A stretch of 63,279 nt of DNA from Acetobacter aceti NBRC 14818 (GCF_000193495.2 NZ_AP023411.1:1-63279); one strand, 5' to 3'; shown: positions 17,405 to 25,157, counted from the stretch's first letter. Numbers and translations are program-made. Notes: a model not told the origin generated them from the letters alone.

Positions 17405-17762
17405 CGAAAGACGCGGTTCCCCTCATGGTGGCGCATGTCATGAGAGGAACCGCGAAGGCGGACGTGGGATGACAGGCCGATCGCCATTGCGCGATGATCG
17501 CGGCGAATTCCTGGCCAAGGGCACGATCGAGCTGATCGGGGTAATTGCCGGCCTGACCAATCAGACCGAAAACGACTGTCATATCTTCCACGATGGCCCT
17601 ATCGAGCGCCCATAGCGACGTGAGATCAAACGATCCGCACGATCCTGCATTCCACCATGCCAGCAGGAAATCCGCGACACGCCGCGATTGTCCGGTGTCA
17701 CCCTTTGCAATTTTAATCAGGCGTGCCAGCGCCGCCCGTTCATTGTCCTGTTTCGCGGTCAT
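17367..17762 (-). CDS. DUF7673-family protein
   Basis: Start MTAKQDNERAALARL at 17762 (131 residues); an upstream in-frame ATG at 17819 overlaps the previous gene. The core RRVADFLLAWWNAGSCGSFD followed by LTSLWALD, DMTVVFGLIG and IIAQWR matches a small helical family common on proteobacterial plasmids, function unknown. Family members usually end soon after the WR; here about 30 more residues are read across a long hairpin (17413-17453), so the tail may be an extension after loss of the stop. Confidence 0.65.
   Translation of the reverse strand: MTAKQDNERAALARLIKIAKGDTGQSRRVADFLLAWWNAGSCGSFDLTSLWALDRAIVEDMTVVFGLIGQAGNYPDQLDRALGQEFAAIIAQWRSACHPTSAFAVPLMTCATMRGTASFVMAQRAVSRTSR
17413..17453. 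terminator. long hairpin at the trbM/DUF7673 convergence
   Basis: GCGGTTCC-c-CTCATG pairs with CATGAG-a-GGAACCGC across about 11 bases. It starts 9 bases past the trbM stop and probably ends both convergent transcripts. Confidence 0.55.
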
Positions 17763-17808
17763 GGGTCTTTTCCGGGGTTTGTTGGTTTGAGCTGGCGGGC
17801 TGTGAGCG

Positions 17809-18225
17809 TCACCCCACAAAGGGTTTCCAGGTCCATTTTGCGGTCAGGTCTTCATCATCAATCTCGAAGCCCATCTCCTTCAGTCCGGTCAGGACCATGT
17901 TCACGAGGCGCATTCCCGGATGCTCGCGCATCCAAAGTTCTGCCGCTACGCGGACATAGACCGGCAGGCTGACGGAGAGCCCGACCAGCTCGCCCGTGTC
18001 GTCGCCCGTATGCGGTTTGAGACGCCGCTTGCGTTCGGGTACCAGATCCTCGGGCTCCACATGCACGCCGATCGTCTTCAGCGCCTGAAGGATGGCGCAG
18101 CGCATGGAGGTGTCGTTATCGTTTACATACTCTTCGAGCTGCCGGCGCACGGCGGGCTTGACGCGGAACAGCGTCAGGCGCGGGGTGCGATCAAGGACAG
18201 GGACAGCAGACGCGGATTCAGACAT
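17809..18225 (-). CDS. orphan leading-region protein, possible nucleic-acid binder
   Basis: Start ATG 18225 (138 residues) follows GAAAGAG and a palindromic promoter. The protein has a basic middle (VPERKRRLKPHTGDD) between two small helical domains with similar patterns: RLTLFRVKPAVRRQLEEYVN...ILQALKTIGVHVEPEDL and LSVSLPVYVRVAAELWMRE...VLTGLKEMGFEIDDEDL. The two halves look like a duplicated fold. The pattern 'strand, helix, helix' suggests ribbon-helix-helix-like DNA binding (inference). Family not recognised. Confidence 0.6.
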   Translation of the reverse strand: MSESASAVPVLDRTPRLTLFRVKPAVRRQLEEYVNDNDTSMRCAILQALKTIGVHVEPEDLVPERKRRLKPHTGDDTGELVGLSVSLPVYVRVAAELWMREHPGMRLVNMVLTGLKEMGFEIDDEDLTAKWTWKPFVG

Positions 18226-18255
18226 CGAAACTCTTTCAAGGCACAGATCCTCTCC

Positions 18256-18280
18256 TTTAACATATATCGGATATAATAAC
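18256..18280 (-). promoter_or_regulatory. TATAAT palindrome, diverged copy
   Basis: TTTAACATAT-n5-ATATAATAAC, 31 bases upstream of the 18225 start. The right arm keeps ATATAATAA; the left arm has drifted. Confidence 0.55.
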
Positions 18281-18313
18281 GAGAGAGCCGGCCGCCCGCT
18301 GCCGTGGGCAGGG

Positions 18314-18547
18314 TCAAACATGCGCCTCTCCGAGATAGATGCCATAGCGGGGCCGGATCTTCGATCCGGGCCGCAATTTCTGGTCCATTGCCCATAGGGA
18401 AACCGACATGCCGCGCCTGCGCGCGAGCTGCACGGCCGACCGTGCTGCCGTGTCCCGGCTTTCCTTGACGGCCAGGACCGACAGGTCCGGGCCGGCCAGA
18501 TAGACATGGCGATGCTTCGCCACCCGTCGCGGCGCGAGGTAGGTCAT
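18314..18547 (-). CDS. small basic orphan protein
   Basis: Start ATG 18547 is preceded by GGGAGGG at 9 bases (77 residues). The protein is rich in Arg (RRVAKHRHVYLAGPDLSVLA; AVQLARRRGMSVSLWAMDQK) and may bind nucleic acid. No family recognised. Confidence 0.5.
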   Translation of the reverse strand: MTYLAPRRVAKHRHVYLAGPDLSVLAVKESRDTAARSAVQLARRRGMSVSLWAMDQKLRPGSKIRPRYGIYLGEAHV

Positions 18548-18618
18548 GACATCAGCCCTCCCATACGCGATGACACCCGGCACGCACGCTCTAGCCCGGC
18601 CAGAAGATCCGCGAGGAC

Positions 18619-18807
18619 CTAGCGGGGCAGGGGGTGGGTGCCAAGCGCCACGATCCGGCCGCCCTCCATCTGGACGGGCAAGCGGACCGACCCCACGCAG
18701 ATATGTGCGGGAAAGGGGCCATCGGCGCCGACCGGGTATCCCGGCCGGGCAACAGACATCCGCTCATAGCGGCGGACGAGAGCTTCGTATCTCACGCGAT
18801 CAGTCAT
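18619..18807 (-). CDS. small orphan protein (62 residues)
   Basis: ATG 18807 follows AAGGATGAAG. The product (VRYEALVRRYERMSVARPGY...) has one basic helix then a beta-rich part (AHICVGSVRLPVQMEGGRIV). Its palindromic promoter ends only about ten bases upstream, so the mRNA would be nearly leaderless. No family recognised. Confidence 0.45.
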   Translation of the reverse strand: MTDRVRYEALVRRYERMSVARPGYPVGADGPFPAHICVGSVRLPVQMEGGRIVALGTHPLPR

Positions 18808-18816
18808 CGCTTCATC

Positions 18817-18840
18817 CTTTTATATCCGCGATATAATAGA
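18817..18840 (-). promoter_or_regulatory. TATAAT palindrome
   Basis: CTTTTATATC-n4-GATATAATAG-type site next to the 18807 start; the right arm is conserved with the other copies. Confidence 0.55.
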
Positions 18841-18878
18841 GACACGGACGTTCACCACGATCGTCCGTGCTTGCTGGT

Positions 18879-19406
18879 CTAGTCGCCCAGGTGAGCTTCC
18901 CCGGCTGGCTCAGCGTCATCAGGGGGCGGTTCCCGCAAGGCGGCATCGACCAGTGACCTGAGCCGCCATACGGGGACCATGATCCGGAAGGCCATCCCGT
19001 ATGAATCGGCCGCGCTTTGCACCCATGAGCGGATACGCTCGACCGGCGCATTCTCTGCTTTCATCGCCACGGCCAAGCTCATGAGATGGGCCATCAGCTC
19101 GTCCAGCTCGAACTCAACCACGCGCAGGGCATCTTCGAGACTATGTTCGGCCAGTTTTTCAAAATCTGCCGAAATATTCTGGCGTTCTGCTTCCTCTGCT
19201 AGTTTGGCTTCCAGATGGGCCACGGCATCGACATAGCTCGTGAGACCCATCAGGACCATTTTCGCTTCGGTCCGTGCATCGACCATGATGCGCAGGGCAA
19301 GAACCGCGTCGGCCACGGGTCCGGTTCGCTTGCCATTCGCAGGACTGTCATCTGTCTGCGTCATGCTGTGCTTCCGGCCCGCATTTATTGACGATATGGC
19401 ATTCAT
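18879..19406 (-). CDS. helical orphan protein
   Basis: A 175-residue, mostly helical protein with acidic long helices (HLEAKLAEEAERQNISADFE; VVEFELDELMAHLMSLAVA), probably a helical bundle. Starts at ATG 19406 (AGGA upstream) or MTQTDD at 19364. It follows the gene at 19462-19857 by 55 bases and is likely cotranscribed from the promoter at 19912. No family recognised; nothing indicates membrane or secretion. Confidence 0.6.
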   Translation of the reverse strand: MNAISSINAGRKHSMTQTDDSPANGKRTGPVADAVLALRIMVDARTEAKMVLMGLTSYVDAVAHLEAKLAEEAERQNISADFEKLAEHSLEDALRVVEFELDELMAHLMSLAVAMKAENAPVERIRSWVQSAADSYGMAFRIMVPVWRLRSLVDAALREPPPDDAEPAGEAHLGD

Positions 19407-19461
19407 GCTGCGGTCCTCCTGACGAAATCACAAGAAAAACCCGTTTGTTTTTTGAATCGTT

Positions 19462-19857
19462 TCAGTCGATACGCAGACCCGTGCTGTCGATACGGGAAAG
19501 AACGGTATCTGTTGTCATCCAGCCCGCCACCCGACCGAAGCCGATGAAGGGGACCAGGACGGTATAAACAGAGTCCAGATCGTAGCTGGTGCGCTGGTCC
19601 CGTGGGCCTTCCCACAGGCATGACAGCATCAGCCCCTCGATCTCGGTGCCGTCGCTGCCGATGGTCGTGACCCACAGATCCGGCAGGACGGCGGCTTCGC
19701 AGGCGCGAACGCGGCCCTTACGGGTCCAGTAGGCCATCAGATCCGGCTTTGTCTTCATCGCCGAAATCGTGCTGTATTCGTCGCGATCCAGCCGGATCAG
19801 CGGCAAGGTATTGTGAAGAGGCGATACCTGTTTTTCGGCGTGGTCTTCCTTGGACAT
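19462..19857 (-). CDS. orphan leading-region protein
   Basis: 131 residues, first gene behind a palindromic promoter. The start context GGGAGGATAGCCCTATG is a variant of the shared GGGAGGGTAAACCCTATG. The protein is a mixed alpha/beta domain (LPDLWVTTIGSDGTEIEGLM; SVYTVLVPFIGFGRVAGW). No family recognised. Confidence 0.6.
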   Translation of the reverse strand: MSKEDHAEKQVSPLHNTLPLIRLDRDEYSTISAMKTKPDLMAYWTRKGRVRACEAAVLPDLWVTTIGSDGTEIEGLMLSCLWEGPRDQRTSYDLDSVYTVLVPFIGFGRVAGWMTTDTVLSRIDSTGLRID

Positions 19858-19911
19858 AGGGCTATCCTCCCTGTGCGACGGATCGAACGGTTTTATCCTC
19901 CCGGCCCGCCT

Positions 19912-19966
19912 CTAATATATACGAGATATAATAAAGAGAGTTCAAGAGAAAAATGGAATTTTTCTC
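19912..19966 (-). promoter_or_regulatory. TATAAT palindrome plus perfect GAGAAAAAT inverted repeat
   Basis: CTAATATATAC-GAG-ATATAATAAAG (19912-19936) is followed at 19946-19966 by GAGAAAAAT-gga-ATTTTTCTC, the only copy with perfect 9-base arms. This site has both short elements but not the long hairpin-rich module, showing that they are separable. Confidence 0.65.
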
Positions 19967-20008
19967 GAGAATGGTGGAGAGGCCGGCAAGACGGCCTCTC
20001 TCCCGGAT

Positions 20009-20551
20009 TCAGGCGCAGGCTGCCTGCTCTTGCTCGGCCAGTATCTCGGCATGGAAGGCTTCCATCGCGCGCTGGCTTTCTTCAGGGTCGATCAGGTAGG
20101 CATGAAAGCCGGTGAGGACGGTAAAGCCCGCCGCTTCCAGCGCCTGTTGTACCTCGGTGATACCCCATAGGGCACTCGCATACTCGGCCTCTTCGCGCTG
20201 CTCGTCGGGGACATATTCCAGGCCGCATGATGCGGCTTCATAACGGGCGATCGCGTCGTCCTCGGGGTCATCATACACGCCATACCTGATGCTGAGATCG
20301 ACGGTCATGGAACTGGTGGCCTTGGCCTGTTTCATCGCCTCTTCGAAGTAGTGGACATAATACATCCGGTCACGCAGCTCGTTTCGGGTCGCATAGGAAT
20401 CTTCCGAGGTATCATCCAGCCGGTCGGACAGGCGGCTGTACCATGCCTGCGTGTCGGTGATGGCGCGATCAAGAACGTCTGCCGGATTGGGGCGAGGTGG
20501 CATCTTTTTGGAGCGGAACAGAAAGCCCATCAGACCGGAAAGAAGTGACAT
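20009..20551 (-). CDS. acidic orphan leading-region protein
   Basis: Start fixed by GGGAGGGTAAACCTATG at 20551 (180 residues). After a short hydrophobic N-terminus (SLLSGLMGFLFRSKK) the protein is strongly acidic (DDPEDDAIARYEAA; PDEQREEAEYASAL; ESQRAMEAFHAEILAEQEQ). Acidic small proteins encoded in leading regions are sometimes DNA mimics (ArdA type), but I see no ArdA motif. It lies directly downstream of module 2. Confidence 0.6.
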   Translation of the reverse strand: MSLLSGLMGFLFRSKKMPPRPNPADVLDRAITDTQAWYSRLSDRLDDTSEDSYATRNELRDRMYYVHYFEEAMKQAKATSSMTVDLSIRYGVYDDPEDDAIARYEAASCGLEYVPDEQREEAEYASALWGITEVQQALEAAGFTVLTGFHAYLIDPEESQRAMEAFHAEILAEQEQAACA

Positions 20552-20643
20552 AGGTTTACCCTCCCATGTTCGGACGGGGAGGGGGGGACGATCCCCCCAC
20601 GTTTTCCCGCCCGGTGGCTCTATTATATACACGATATAATAAG
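20552..20643 (-). promoter_or_regulatory. leader and palindromic promoter, module 2
   Basis: Palindrome TATTATAT-n5-ATATAATA (20621-20641), then a 5' leader with the perfect hairpin GGGGGGAT-CGT-CCCCCC region, then GGGAGGGTAAACCTATG. The order is the same as ahead of 16415, 22582 and 28140. Confidence 0.65.
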
Positions 20644-21118
20644 GGAGAGGCAAGAGAAAAATGCAGTTTTTCACACAGATAATGGCGGTTTCCCGCCAAA
20701 AATTACCCTTGCATCCGCCCCCTCAAAACCCCAGCCTTTCGTTCGACCTGCCAGCGGCAGGGCGAAAGGCAGCGCAGCGACGCCTTTCGTCCCGACACCT
20801 TCAGATCCGCCGGCAACGCAGCGCAGGTCTAGGGGTCATCTCAGGGGACCCGTCTGCACGGAGCGACCAAAGGGAGCGCAGGAAGATGGGGTGGATGATC
20901 CCCTAGACCGGAGCGAGGCTGCTGGCATCAGCGCAGCCCCCCTTTGGGGGGCGAGCATCGGGGGATATACCGGGCTTCCGATCGTTACCCGGATGGGCGG
21001 AGACAGACGGCGACCGTAGCGTAGCGTAGGGTGGTGGCTGGCTCCGGTGAGTTGGTCGGGAGACAGGTGCGCGCACCTGGCTCGCGGCCTTACGAACTAG
21101 AGCGGAAATCAAGCCCCC
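20619..21118. repeat. structured module, copy 2
   Basis: Identical to copy 1 from the TATAAT palindrome through the GGTCTAGGGG hairpin. The distal third differs by C/T transitions (for example GTAGCGTAGCGTAGGG against GCAGCGCAGCGCAGGG) and includes the palindromic hairpin CAGGTGCGCGCACCTG missing from copy 1. It stands upstream of the 20551 gene. Confidence 0.85.
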
Positions 21119-21178
21119 AAACGCAGATCGCACAAGCACCCAGCCTGTGCGGCATCAGTGCGAAAATTGGCCAATTCA

Positions 21179-21234
21179 GGATACACCAGAGGATACAGAA
21201 CAGGACACGTTAGAGGCTACGATAGAGGATACGG
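21179..21234. repeat. 12-bp direct repeats, cluster B (five units)
   Basis: Units start at 21179, 21191, 21203, 21215 and 21227: GGATACACCAGA, GGATACAGAACA, GGACACGTTAGA, GGCTACGATAGA and a partial GGATACGG. Same 12-bp period and consensus as cluster A, 10.7 kb away. Confidence 0.8.
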
Positions 21235-21278
21235 CGGCCGGTAGGCCGCCCGGCTACTCTTAGCCCGCGAAGCGGGCT
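21233..21278. terminator. double hairpin, copy 1
   Basis: GGCGGCC-n4-GGCCGCC (21233-21250) is followed by AGCCCGC-gaa-GCGGGCT (21262-21278). The same pair of hairpins, with changed but compensating stems, occurs at 24212 and 25246. Confidence 0.55.
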
Positions 21279-21301
21279 TCCGGTTCGGCGCGCGCGGAAA
21301 T

Positions 21302-21318
21302 GGGGGCATATCGCCCCC
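21302..21318 (-). terminator. hairpin after the zinc-ribbon gene
   Basis: GGGGGC-n5-GCCCCC ends 4 bases from the stop of the minus-strand gene at 21323. Confidence 0.5.
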
Positions 21319-21322
21319 GGAG

Positions 21323-21643
21323 TCAGATGTCTTTGCGTTCGCCCTCCCATGCCCTTAACGGCGAGTTGCCCTCCCTTCCGCAAAAGGGGCAGGTGGCCGG
21401 GTCGGGTGCGGGGTCGATGCCTTCATAAGTCCAGCCATTGCCACATGACAGGCAATCATAATCGGCCCCGGCAAGTCTGCTCTGGTGCGAGAGGGCTTTG
21501 ACGGCCGAGGCGATATTGTCGAACATCTGATAGCCGACATCCTGCGGTGTCCCGACGTGTGAGCGGACAAGGGCGGCGGCTTCGTCGAAACTCAAGGGGC
21601 GCTCGGTGGGAATGGTCTGCGCAATTTCGAATGCTTCGCTCAT
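21323..21643 (-). CDS. zinc-ribbon orphan protein
   Basis: Start MSEAFEIAQ at 21643 (106 residues). A helical N-terminal part (LSFDEAAALVRSHVGTPQD) is followed by a zinc ribbon with CLSCGN (C x2 C) and CPFCGR (C x2 C) about 22 residues apart. It is the second gene after DUF932 and is closed by a hairpin. No specific family recognised. Confidence 0.6.
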   Translation of the reverse strand: MSEAFEIAQTIPTERPLSFDEAAALVRSHVGTPQDVGYQMFDNIASAVKALSHQSRLAGADYDCLSCGNGWTYEGIDPAPDPATCPFCGREGNSPLRAWEGERKDI

Positions 21644-21706
21644 AGGGGACGTTCCATCCTGAAGGGCAAGGGGCACGCCTCGGGTGAGGCGTGCCGGATG
21701 ACGGGA

Positions 21707-22582
21707 TCAGGCGGCGTCCTGCATGAATGCTCCGCCTCCTTTCAGCCGGGCCATTTCCTCGTTGAGACGCCACAGGGCGCGGTTGATCTTCACGTCCGCA
21801 TCAATAGCTTTGACTTCGCGGGTGGACACGCGACGGCGGCGGCCGTTGGCATCGCGCCCCCATGCCCGGAGACCGCCCCGGATGACGTTTTCCTGCACCA
21901 CGTTTCCGACGGTCCACAGATCGGAACCGAGATCATCACGGCGGCGCGGGGCCAGAAGCTGGCGCGGCTCGATCGGGGTTTCGGCTTCCTCCCCGAAGCG
22001 GATTTCATGGGCCGCCCCGGCAAGGATCATCTGTTCGTCATGGTTCAGGGTGACACCGGACCAAGCGTCTGCGGCTTCAACCGCGCGGCAGCTCTCGGAC
22101 AGCACCTTGAAGCTGCCCTCGATGACCTGCGCCATCACGTCGCCCTTGTGGTGGACGGACACGGAAGCAAGCTCCCGATCCGACACCATCAGCCCGTTAA
22201 GGCAGACCAGACGCATCAGCCCGGCCATGACCTTATAGGCGCTCGTGCCGTCATGGCTGTTGACCAGCACGACTTCCGGATAGATGCCGCCGACCTTGCG
22301 GACGGTCCCGGCTTCGCCCTTGTGACGGAAGCGAATCAGGTGCTTGGTAAAATCCGCCTTGCCCGGCACGCGCGAACCGCCCTGCTTGGCATAGACCGGC
22401 TCGAAGCCTTCCTTCCGCATTCCCGCGAGCACTTCATAAGTGGGGATGTAGGCATATCGGTCGCTGCGGCTCTCGTGCTTGTCTTCCGCAAAGATGGACT
22501 TCGCCAGATGGCGCAGGGCTTCGTCGGACAGCGGATCGCGGCCGAGATTGCGGGAAAAGCGAGAAGAAACGAAATGATTCAT
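21707..22582 (-). CDS. DUF932-family protein
   Basis: Start MNHFVSSRFSRNLG at 22582, fixed by GGGAGGGTAAACCCATG (291 residues). The DUF932 pattern is clear: YAYIPTYEVLAGMRKEGFEP, then FTKHLIRFRH, EVVLVNSHDGTSAYKVMAGL and RLVCLNGLMV. DUF932 proteins are common in phages and in plasmid leading regions; the molecular function is unsettled. It is the first gene downstream of module 3. Confidence 0.85.
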   Translation of the reverse strand: MNHFVSSRFSRNLGRDPLSDEALRHLAKSIFAEDKHESRSDRYAYIPTYEVLAGMRKEGFEPVYAKQGGSRVPGKADFTKHLIRFRHKGEAGTVRKVGGIYPEVVLVNSHDGTSAYKVMAGLMRLVCLNGLMVSDRELASVSVHHKGDVMAQVIEGSFKVLSESCRAVEAADAWSGVTLNHDEQMILAGAAHEIRFGEEAETPIEPRQLLAPRRRDDLGSDLWTVGNVVQENVIRGGLRAWGRDANGRRRRVSTREVKAIDADVKINRALWRLNEEMARLKGGGAFMQDAA

Positions 22583-22670
22583 GGGTTTACCCTCCCGTGG
22601 CCCCGGTGATGGGGGAGACCGTCTCCCTCCTTTTCGTCCGGTGCCCTTATTATATACGCGATATAATAAG
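22583..22670 (-). promoter_or_regulatory. leader and palindromic promoter, DUF932
   Basis: Palindrome CTTATTATAT-n5-ATATAATAAG (22646-22670), a 5' leader with the hairpin GGGAGAC-GGTCTCCC, then GGGAGGGTAAACCCATG. A TTGTCA hexamer lies 20 bases upstream of the minus-strand TATAAT. Confidence 0.65.
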
Positions 22671-23150
22671 GGTCTGACAAGAGAAAAATGCAAAATTTCT
22701 CCGAAAAAATTCCCGTTCAGCACGAAAAAAACGCTTGCCAAAAACCGGATCAAACCCCCAGCCTTTCGTTCGACCTGCCAGCGGCAGGGCGAAAGGCAGC
22801 GCAGCGACGCCTTTCGTCCCGACACCTTCAGATCCGCCGGCAACGCAGCGCAGGTCTAGGGGTCATCTCAGGGGACCCGTCTGCACGGAGCGACCAAAGG
22901 GAGCGCAGGAAGATGGGGTGGATGATCCCCTAGACCGGAGCGAGGCTGCTGGCATCAGCGCAGCCCCCCTTTGGGGGGCGAGCATCGGGGGGATATACCG
23001 GGCTTCCGATCGTTACCCGGATGGGCGGAGACAGACGGCGACCGTAGCGTAGCGTAGGGTGGTGGCTGGCTCCGGTGAGTTGGTCGGGAGACAGGTGCGC
23101 GCACCTGGCTCGCGGCCTTACGAACTAGAGCGGAAATCAAGCCCCCGAAA
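22646..23150. repeat. structured module, copy 3
   Basis: The 75 bases after GAGAAAAATGCA differ completely from copies 1, 2 and 4. From CAGCCTTTCG on it is the same module and shares the C-to-T variants of copy 2. The swap of one segment with fixed total length (81 codons in the + frame in both forms) suggests spacing or a frame is kept. Confidence 0.85.
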
Positions 23151-23213
23151 GATAGCTCTCCCACATTCCGATGACCGAAAGAATTTCACGGCAATCACAA
23201 AAAGAGAAAAATC

Positions 23214-23882
23214 TTGTCTGACACTCAACTGATTTCACCATGTCGAGCTTTTGTATCGTTCAAGGACCGACTGGATGAAAGCCTGACGGAAGTCGATGAT
23301 CCGTATGAACGCTTCTACGAACGCAGGGCGATTTTTCCGAAGAAATTTCTACGCGACGCGCTTCCCTTTTCCGATGCGTTTTACAGCTATGATGACATGG
23401 TTCCAGAGACTATCGACCCGACGCTTGTCATCTCGGGGCAGTATCGGGACCGACCGGATCAGGGGAGAGATTACGATCACGAGATCATGGAATGGTCTGA
23501 TGGTATTGTGAGCGATAACGACAAATATTGCTCAGAGGCACCGAGATATGCCCGTATCGGAACGATGCCGCTTTACGTGGCTCTGGAAGGCAAGAACCGG
23601 GTGACTTTGTTCAAGCGTCATCAGCGCCCGATGCGGGCCTTTATCACGCCGGTAGCCTTTCCGGCTCCGTCGGATCTGACGATCGTGCGGTTTTCCCCGT
23701 TCGGCGCTTACGGATTGGCTTATCAGGATGAACCAGCCAGAATCATTCCCTATCCTGAAGTCGCCCTGCCCCTTCTGACGGCTTATGGCGTTACCAGCCA
23801 AGAGAAAAGCTGGTCGCTGCGGGCTGCTGGATACGCCCGCACAGCACAGAACGAAATCAGAAAATCTCGCATGGCACCATAG
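23214..23882 (+). CDS. orphan protein upstream of a HigA-like antitoxin
   Basis: About 222 residues; the proposed start is TTG 23214 after AAAGAGAAAAATC, since no ATG is near the start. The segment YVALEGKNRVTLFKRHQRPM resembles the ParB/Srx-fold GxHR-type signature, and the N-terminal third holds FYERRAIFPKKFLRDALPFS. I cannot assign a family. It is followed by a small HTH antitoxin-like gene 48 bases on, so it may be a toxin or a regulated partner (inference). Confidence 0.55.
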   Translation: MSDTQLISPCRAFVSFKDRLDESLTEVDDPYERFYERRAIFPKKFLRDALPFSDAFYSYDDMVPETIDPTLVISGQYRDRPDQGRDYDHEIMEWSDGIVSDNDKYCSEAPRYARIGTMPLYVALEGKNRVTLFKRHQRPMRAFITPVAFPAPSDLTIVRFSPFGAYGLAYQDEPARIIPYPEVALPLLTAYGVTSQEKSWSLRAAGYARTAQNEIRKSRMAP

Positions 23883-23930
23883 AAAACCAGCTACTGCCGC
23901 GCCCCAATAGCAAGGACTTGGAAATACCCG

Positions 23931-24191
23931 ATGAAGACTTCTGGACTGGATGTGTTTGATGGCGTCAAGGCGGCACAAGATCCTCGGATACAGGAGGAAC
24001 TTCTGAACATGGCATGGGCAGATGGCGACGCAGCGGCGTTTGCTCATGCTCTTTCGGTCATAGCGCGCGCGCAGGGAGCGGACGATATTGCGAAGGAAGC
24101 CCTGTCTGAAAAAGGCGATCTCGACCTGACCGGCCTGTTCCGCATCATGTCGGCGCTCGGCATAAAGGTGACGTTTCATGCGGCGGACTGA
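23931..24191 (+). CDS. HigA-like addiction-module antidote protein
   Basis: 86 residues matching the addiction-module antidote family (DPRIQEELLNMAWADGDAAA then HALSVIARAQGADDIAKEAL...LFRIMSALGIKVTF). That family normally follows a RelE/HigB toxin of about 100 residues. No such toxin is seen here; the upstream gene is a 222-residue protein of unknown type. A double hairpin follows it. Confidence 0.7.
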   Translation: MKTSGLDVFDGVKAAQDPRIQEELLNMAWADGDAAAFAHALSVIARAQGADDIAKEALSEKGDLDLTGLFRIMSALGIKVTFHAAD

Positions 24192-24211
24192 TGCGGCACA
24201 CGCCGAAGGGA

Positions 24212-24260
24212 TGGCGGCCTGTCGGGCCGCCACAGAGCAGTCAGCCCCCGCGAGGGGGCT
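24212..24260. terminator. double hairpin, copy 2
   Basis: TGGCGGCC-n5-GGCCGCCA (24212-24232) and AGCCCCC-gcga-GGGGGCT (24243-24260), between convergent genes. It probably ends the antitoxin transcript. Confidence 0.6.
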
Positions 24261-24286
24261 TCAGTTTCAAGTGTCCGCTTAGACGT

Positions 24287-24484
24287 TCACTTGCCTTTGA
24301 CTTTTTCGACGCTCTTCAGGCCGAAAGCGGAAATCCGGTCCATAACCTCGCCGCATTCTGCGCAATGAACAGTAAACTTTTCACTCCACCCCCCATGCTC
24401 CGGTCCCGTTTGAATTGTTATTCTATTCACTGTGCCGCATTTTTCACATTTCTCTTTGTAAGATTCTTCACCAATATTACACAT
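24287..24484 (-). CDS. small zinc-ribbon protein
   Basis: 65 residues with CEKCGT and CAECGE, two CxxC pairs about 24 residues apart, so a single zinc ribbon. Starts at ATG 24484 after AAAAAGGAATACC. No specific family; follows the toxin gene in the same direction. Confidence 0.55.
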   Translation of the reverse strand: MCNIGEESYKEKCEKCGTVNRITIQTGPEHGGWSEKFTVHCAECGEVMDRISAFGLKSVEKVKGK

Positions 24485-24502
24485 ATTTTTGGTATTCCTT
24501 TT

Positions 24503-24922
24503 TCATGTCCGTTTCGAGATACGCAATGCCTGTGCATCGCGCATTGAGCGGAACGCCAGAACGATCTGTTTGCTGAAAGCGGGACTGAACTGGCCGCGCG
24601 CGGTTCGGTCTTCCAGCGTGTAGGACGTTTCGAGGATGTCGTAATTCACTTCATCCACCATCACCCACAGGGGCATATCCGTATCCAGCTTCGCCCTGCG
24701 GGCCTCGGTTTCCGGAATCAGCACGGCCTGACGATCAGCAGCAGGCTCTTTGCTCGTGATCGGCAGGATGAAGAGGTGATGCTTGCCGTCCCGGTCAATG
24801 GCAACGACCACCACGCAGCTCGGCCGCTTTTTTCGGCCTTCCGTCTCACCTCGTAAATCCTGCCATTTCCAGAGATAGTGATAGTCGATGACCTGGCCGA
24901 CACGCGGGAAGTCATCAGCCAT
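24503..24922 (-). CDS. putative PemK/MazF-like toxin of a Phd-linked pair
   Basis: 139 residues. KKRPSCVVVVAIDRDGKHHL and FILPITSK resemble the PemK/MazF beta-barrel start (R-P-hhVhh ... hhPhT). It overlaps the upstream Phd-type antitoxin gene by 8 bases, the normal order for such pairs. If the call is right it is an endoribonuclease. The fit to the family is partial. Confidence 0.55.
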   Translation of the reverse strand: MADDFPRVGQVIDYHYLWKWQDLRGETEGRKKRPSCVVVVAIDRDGKHHLFILPITSKEPAADRQAVLIPETEARRAKLDTDMPLWVMVDEVNYDILETSYTLEDRTARGQFSPAFSKQIVLAFRSMRDAQALRISKRT

Positions 24923-25157
24923 TCAGATAGTCCTCAATCCCCTGATCGCACAGGACGGCAACGTCTTCAGGCATATCGTTGACGGCATAAGCCTTCTGAC
25001 TGCCCGTATCCCTGCTGGTCAGCGTCTCGTATCGCTCCATCGACATGACAACGAACCGGGGCTTGCGATGCTTGGTGATGGCGACGGGGGCGACGGCTGC
25101 GGCCTCGAAGAGATCGCCGGTATTACGGGTCAGGTCGCCCGCTGCAAACTGCTTCAC
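24915..25157 (-). CDS. Phd/YefM-family antitoxin
   Basis: 80 residues from GTG 25157, with GGAGGATAAAG upstream. The N-terminal pattern FAAGDLTRNTGDLFEAAAVA, PVAITKHRKPRFVVMSMERY is typical of Phd/YefM antitoxins, which bind their own promoter. The C-terminal half would neutralise the toxin next to it. Confidence 0.8.
   Translation of the reverse strand: MKQFAAGDLTRNTGDLFEAAAVAPVAITKHRKPRFVVMSMERYETLTSRDTGSQKAYAVNDMPEDVAVLCDQGIEDYLNG

Noticed and set aside
18879..20551. Assignment of the acidic proteins as ArdA
   Set aside because: The charge fits a DNA mimic but none of the ArdA sequence features is visible, so no symbol was given.
21698..22609. 303-codon frame on the + strand
   Set aside because: Antisense to the DUF932 gene, whose start context and family pattern are clear.
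23532..24233. 233-codon frame on the minus strand
   Set aside because: Antisense to the 222-residue gene and the HigA-like gene; no ribosome site and no family pattern.
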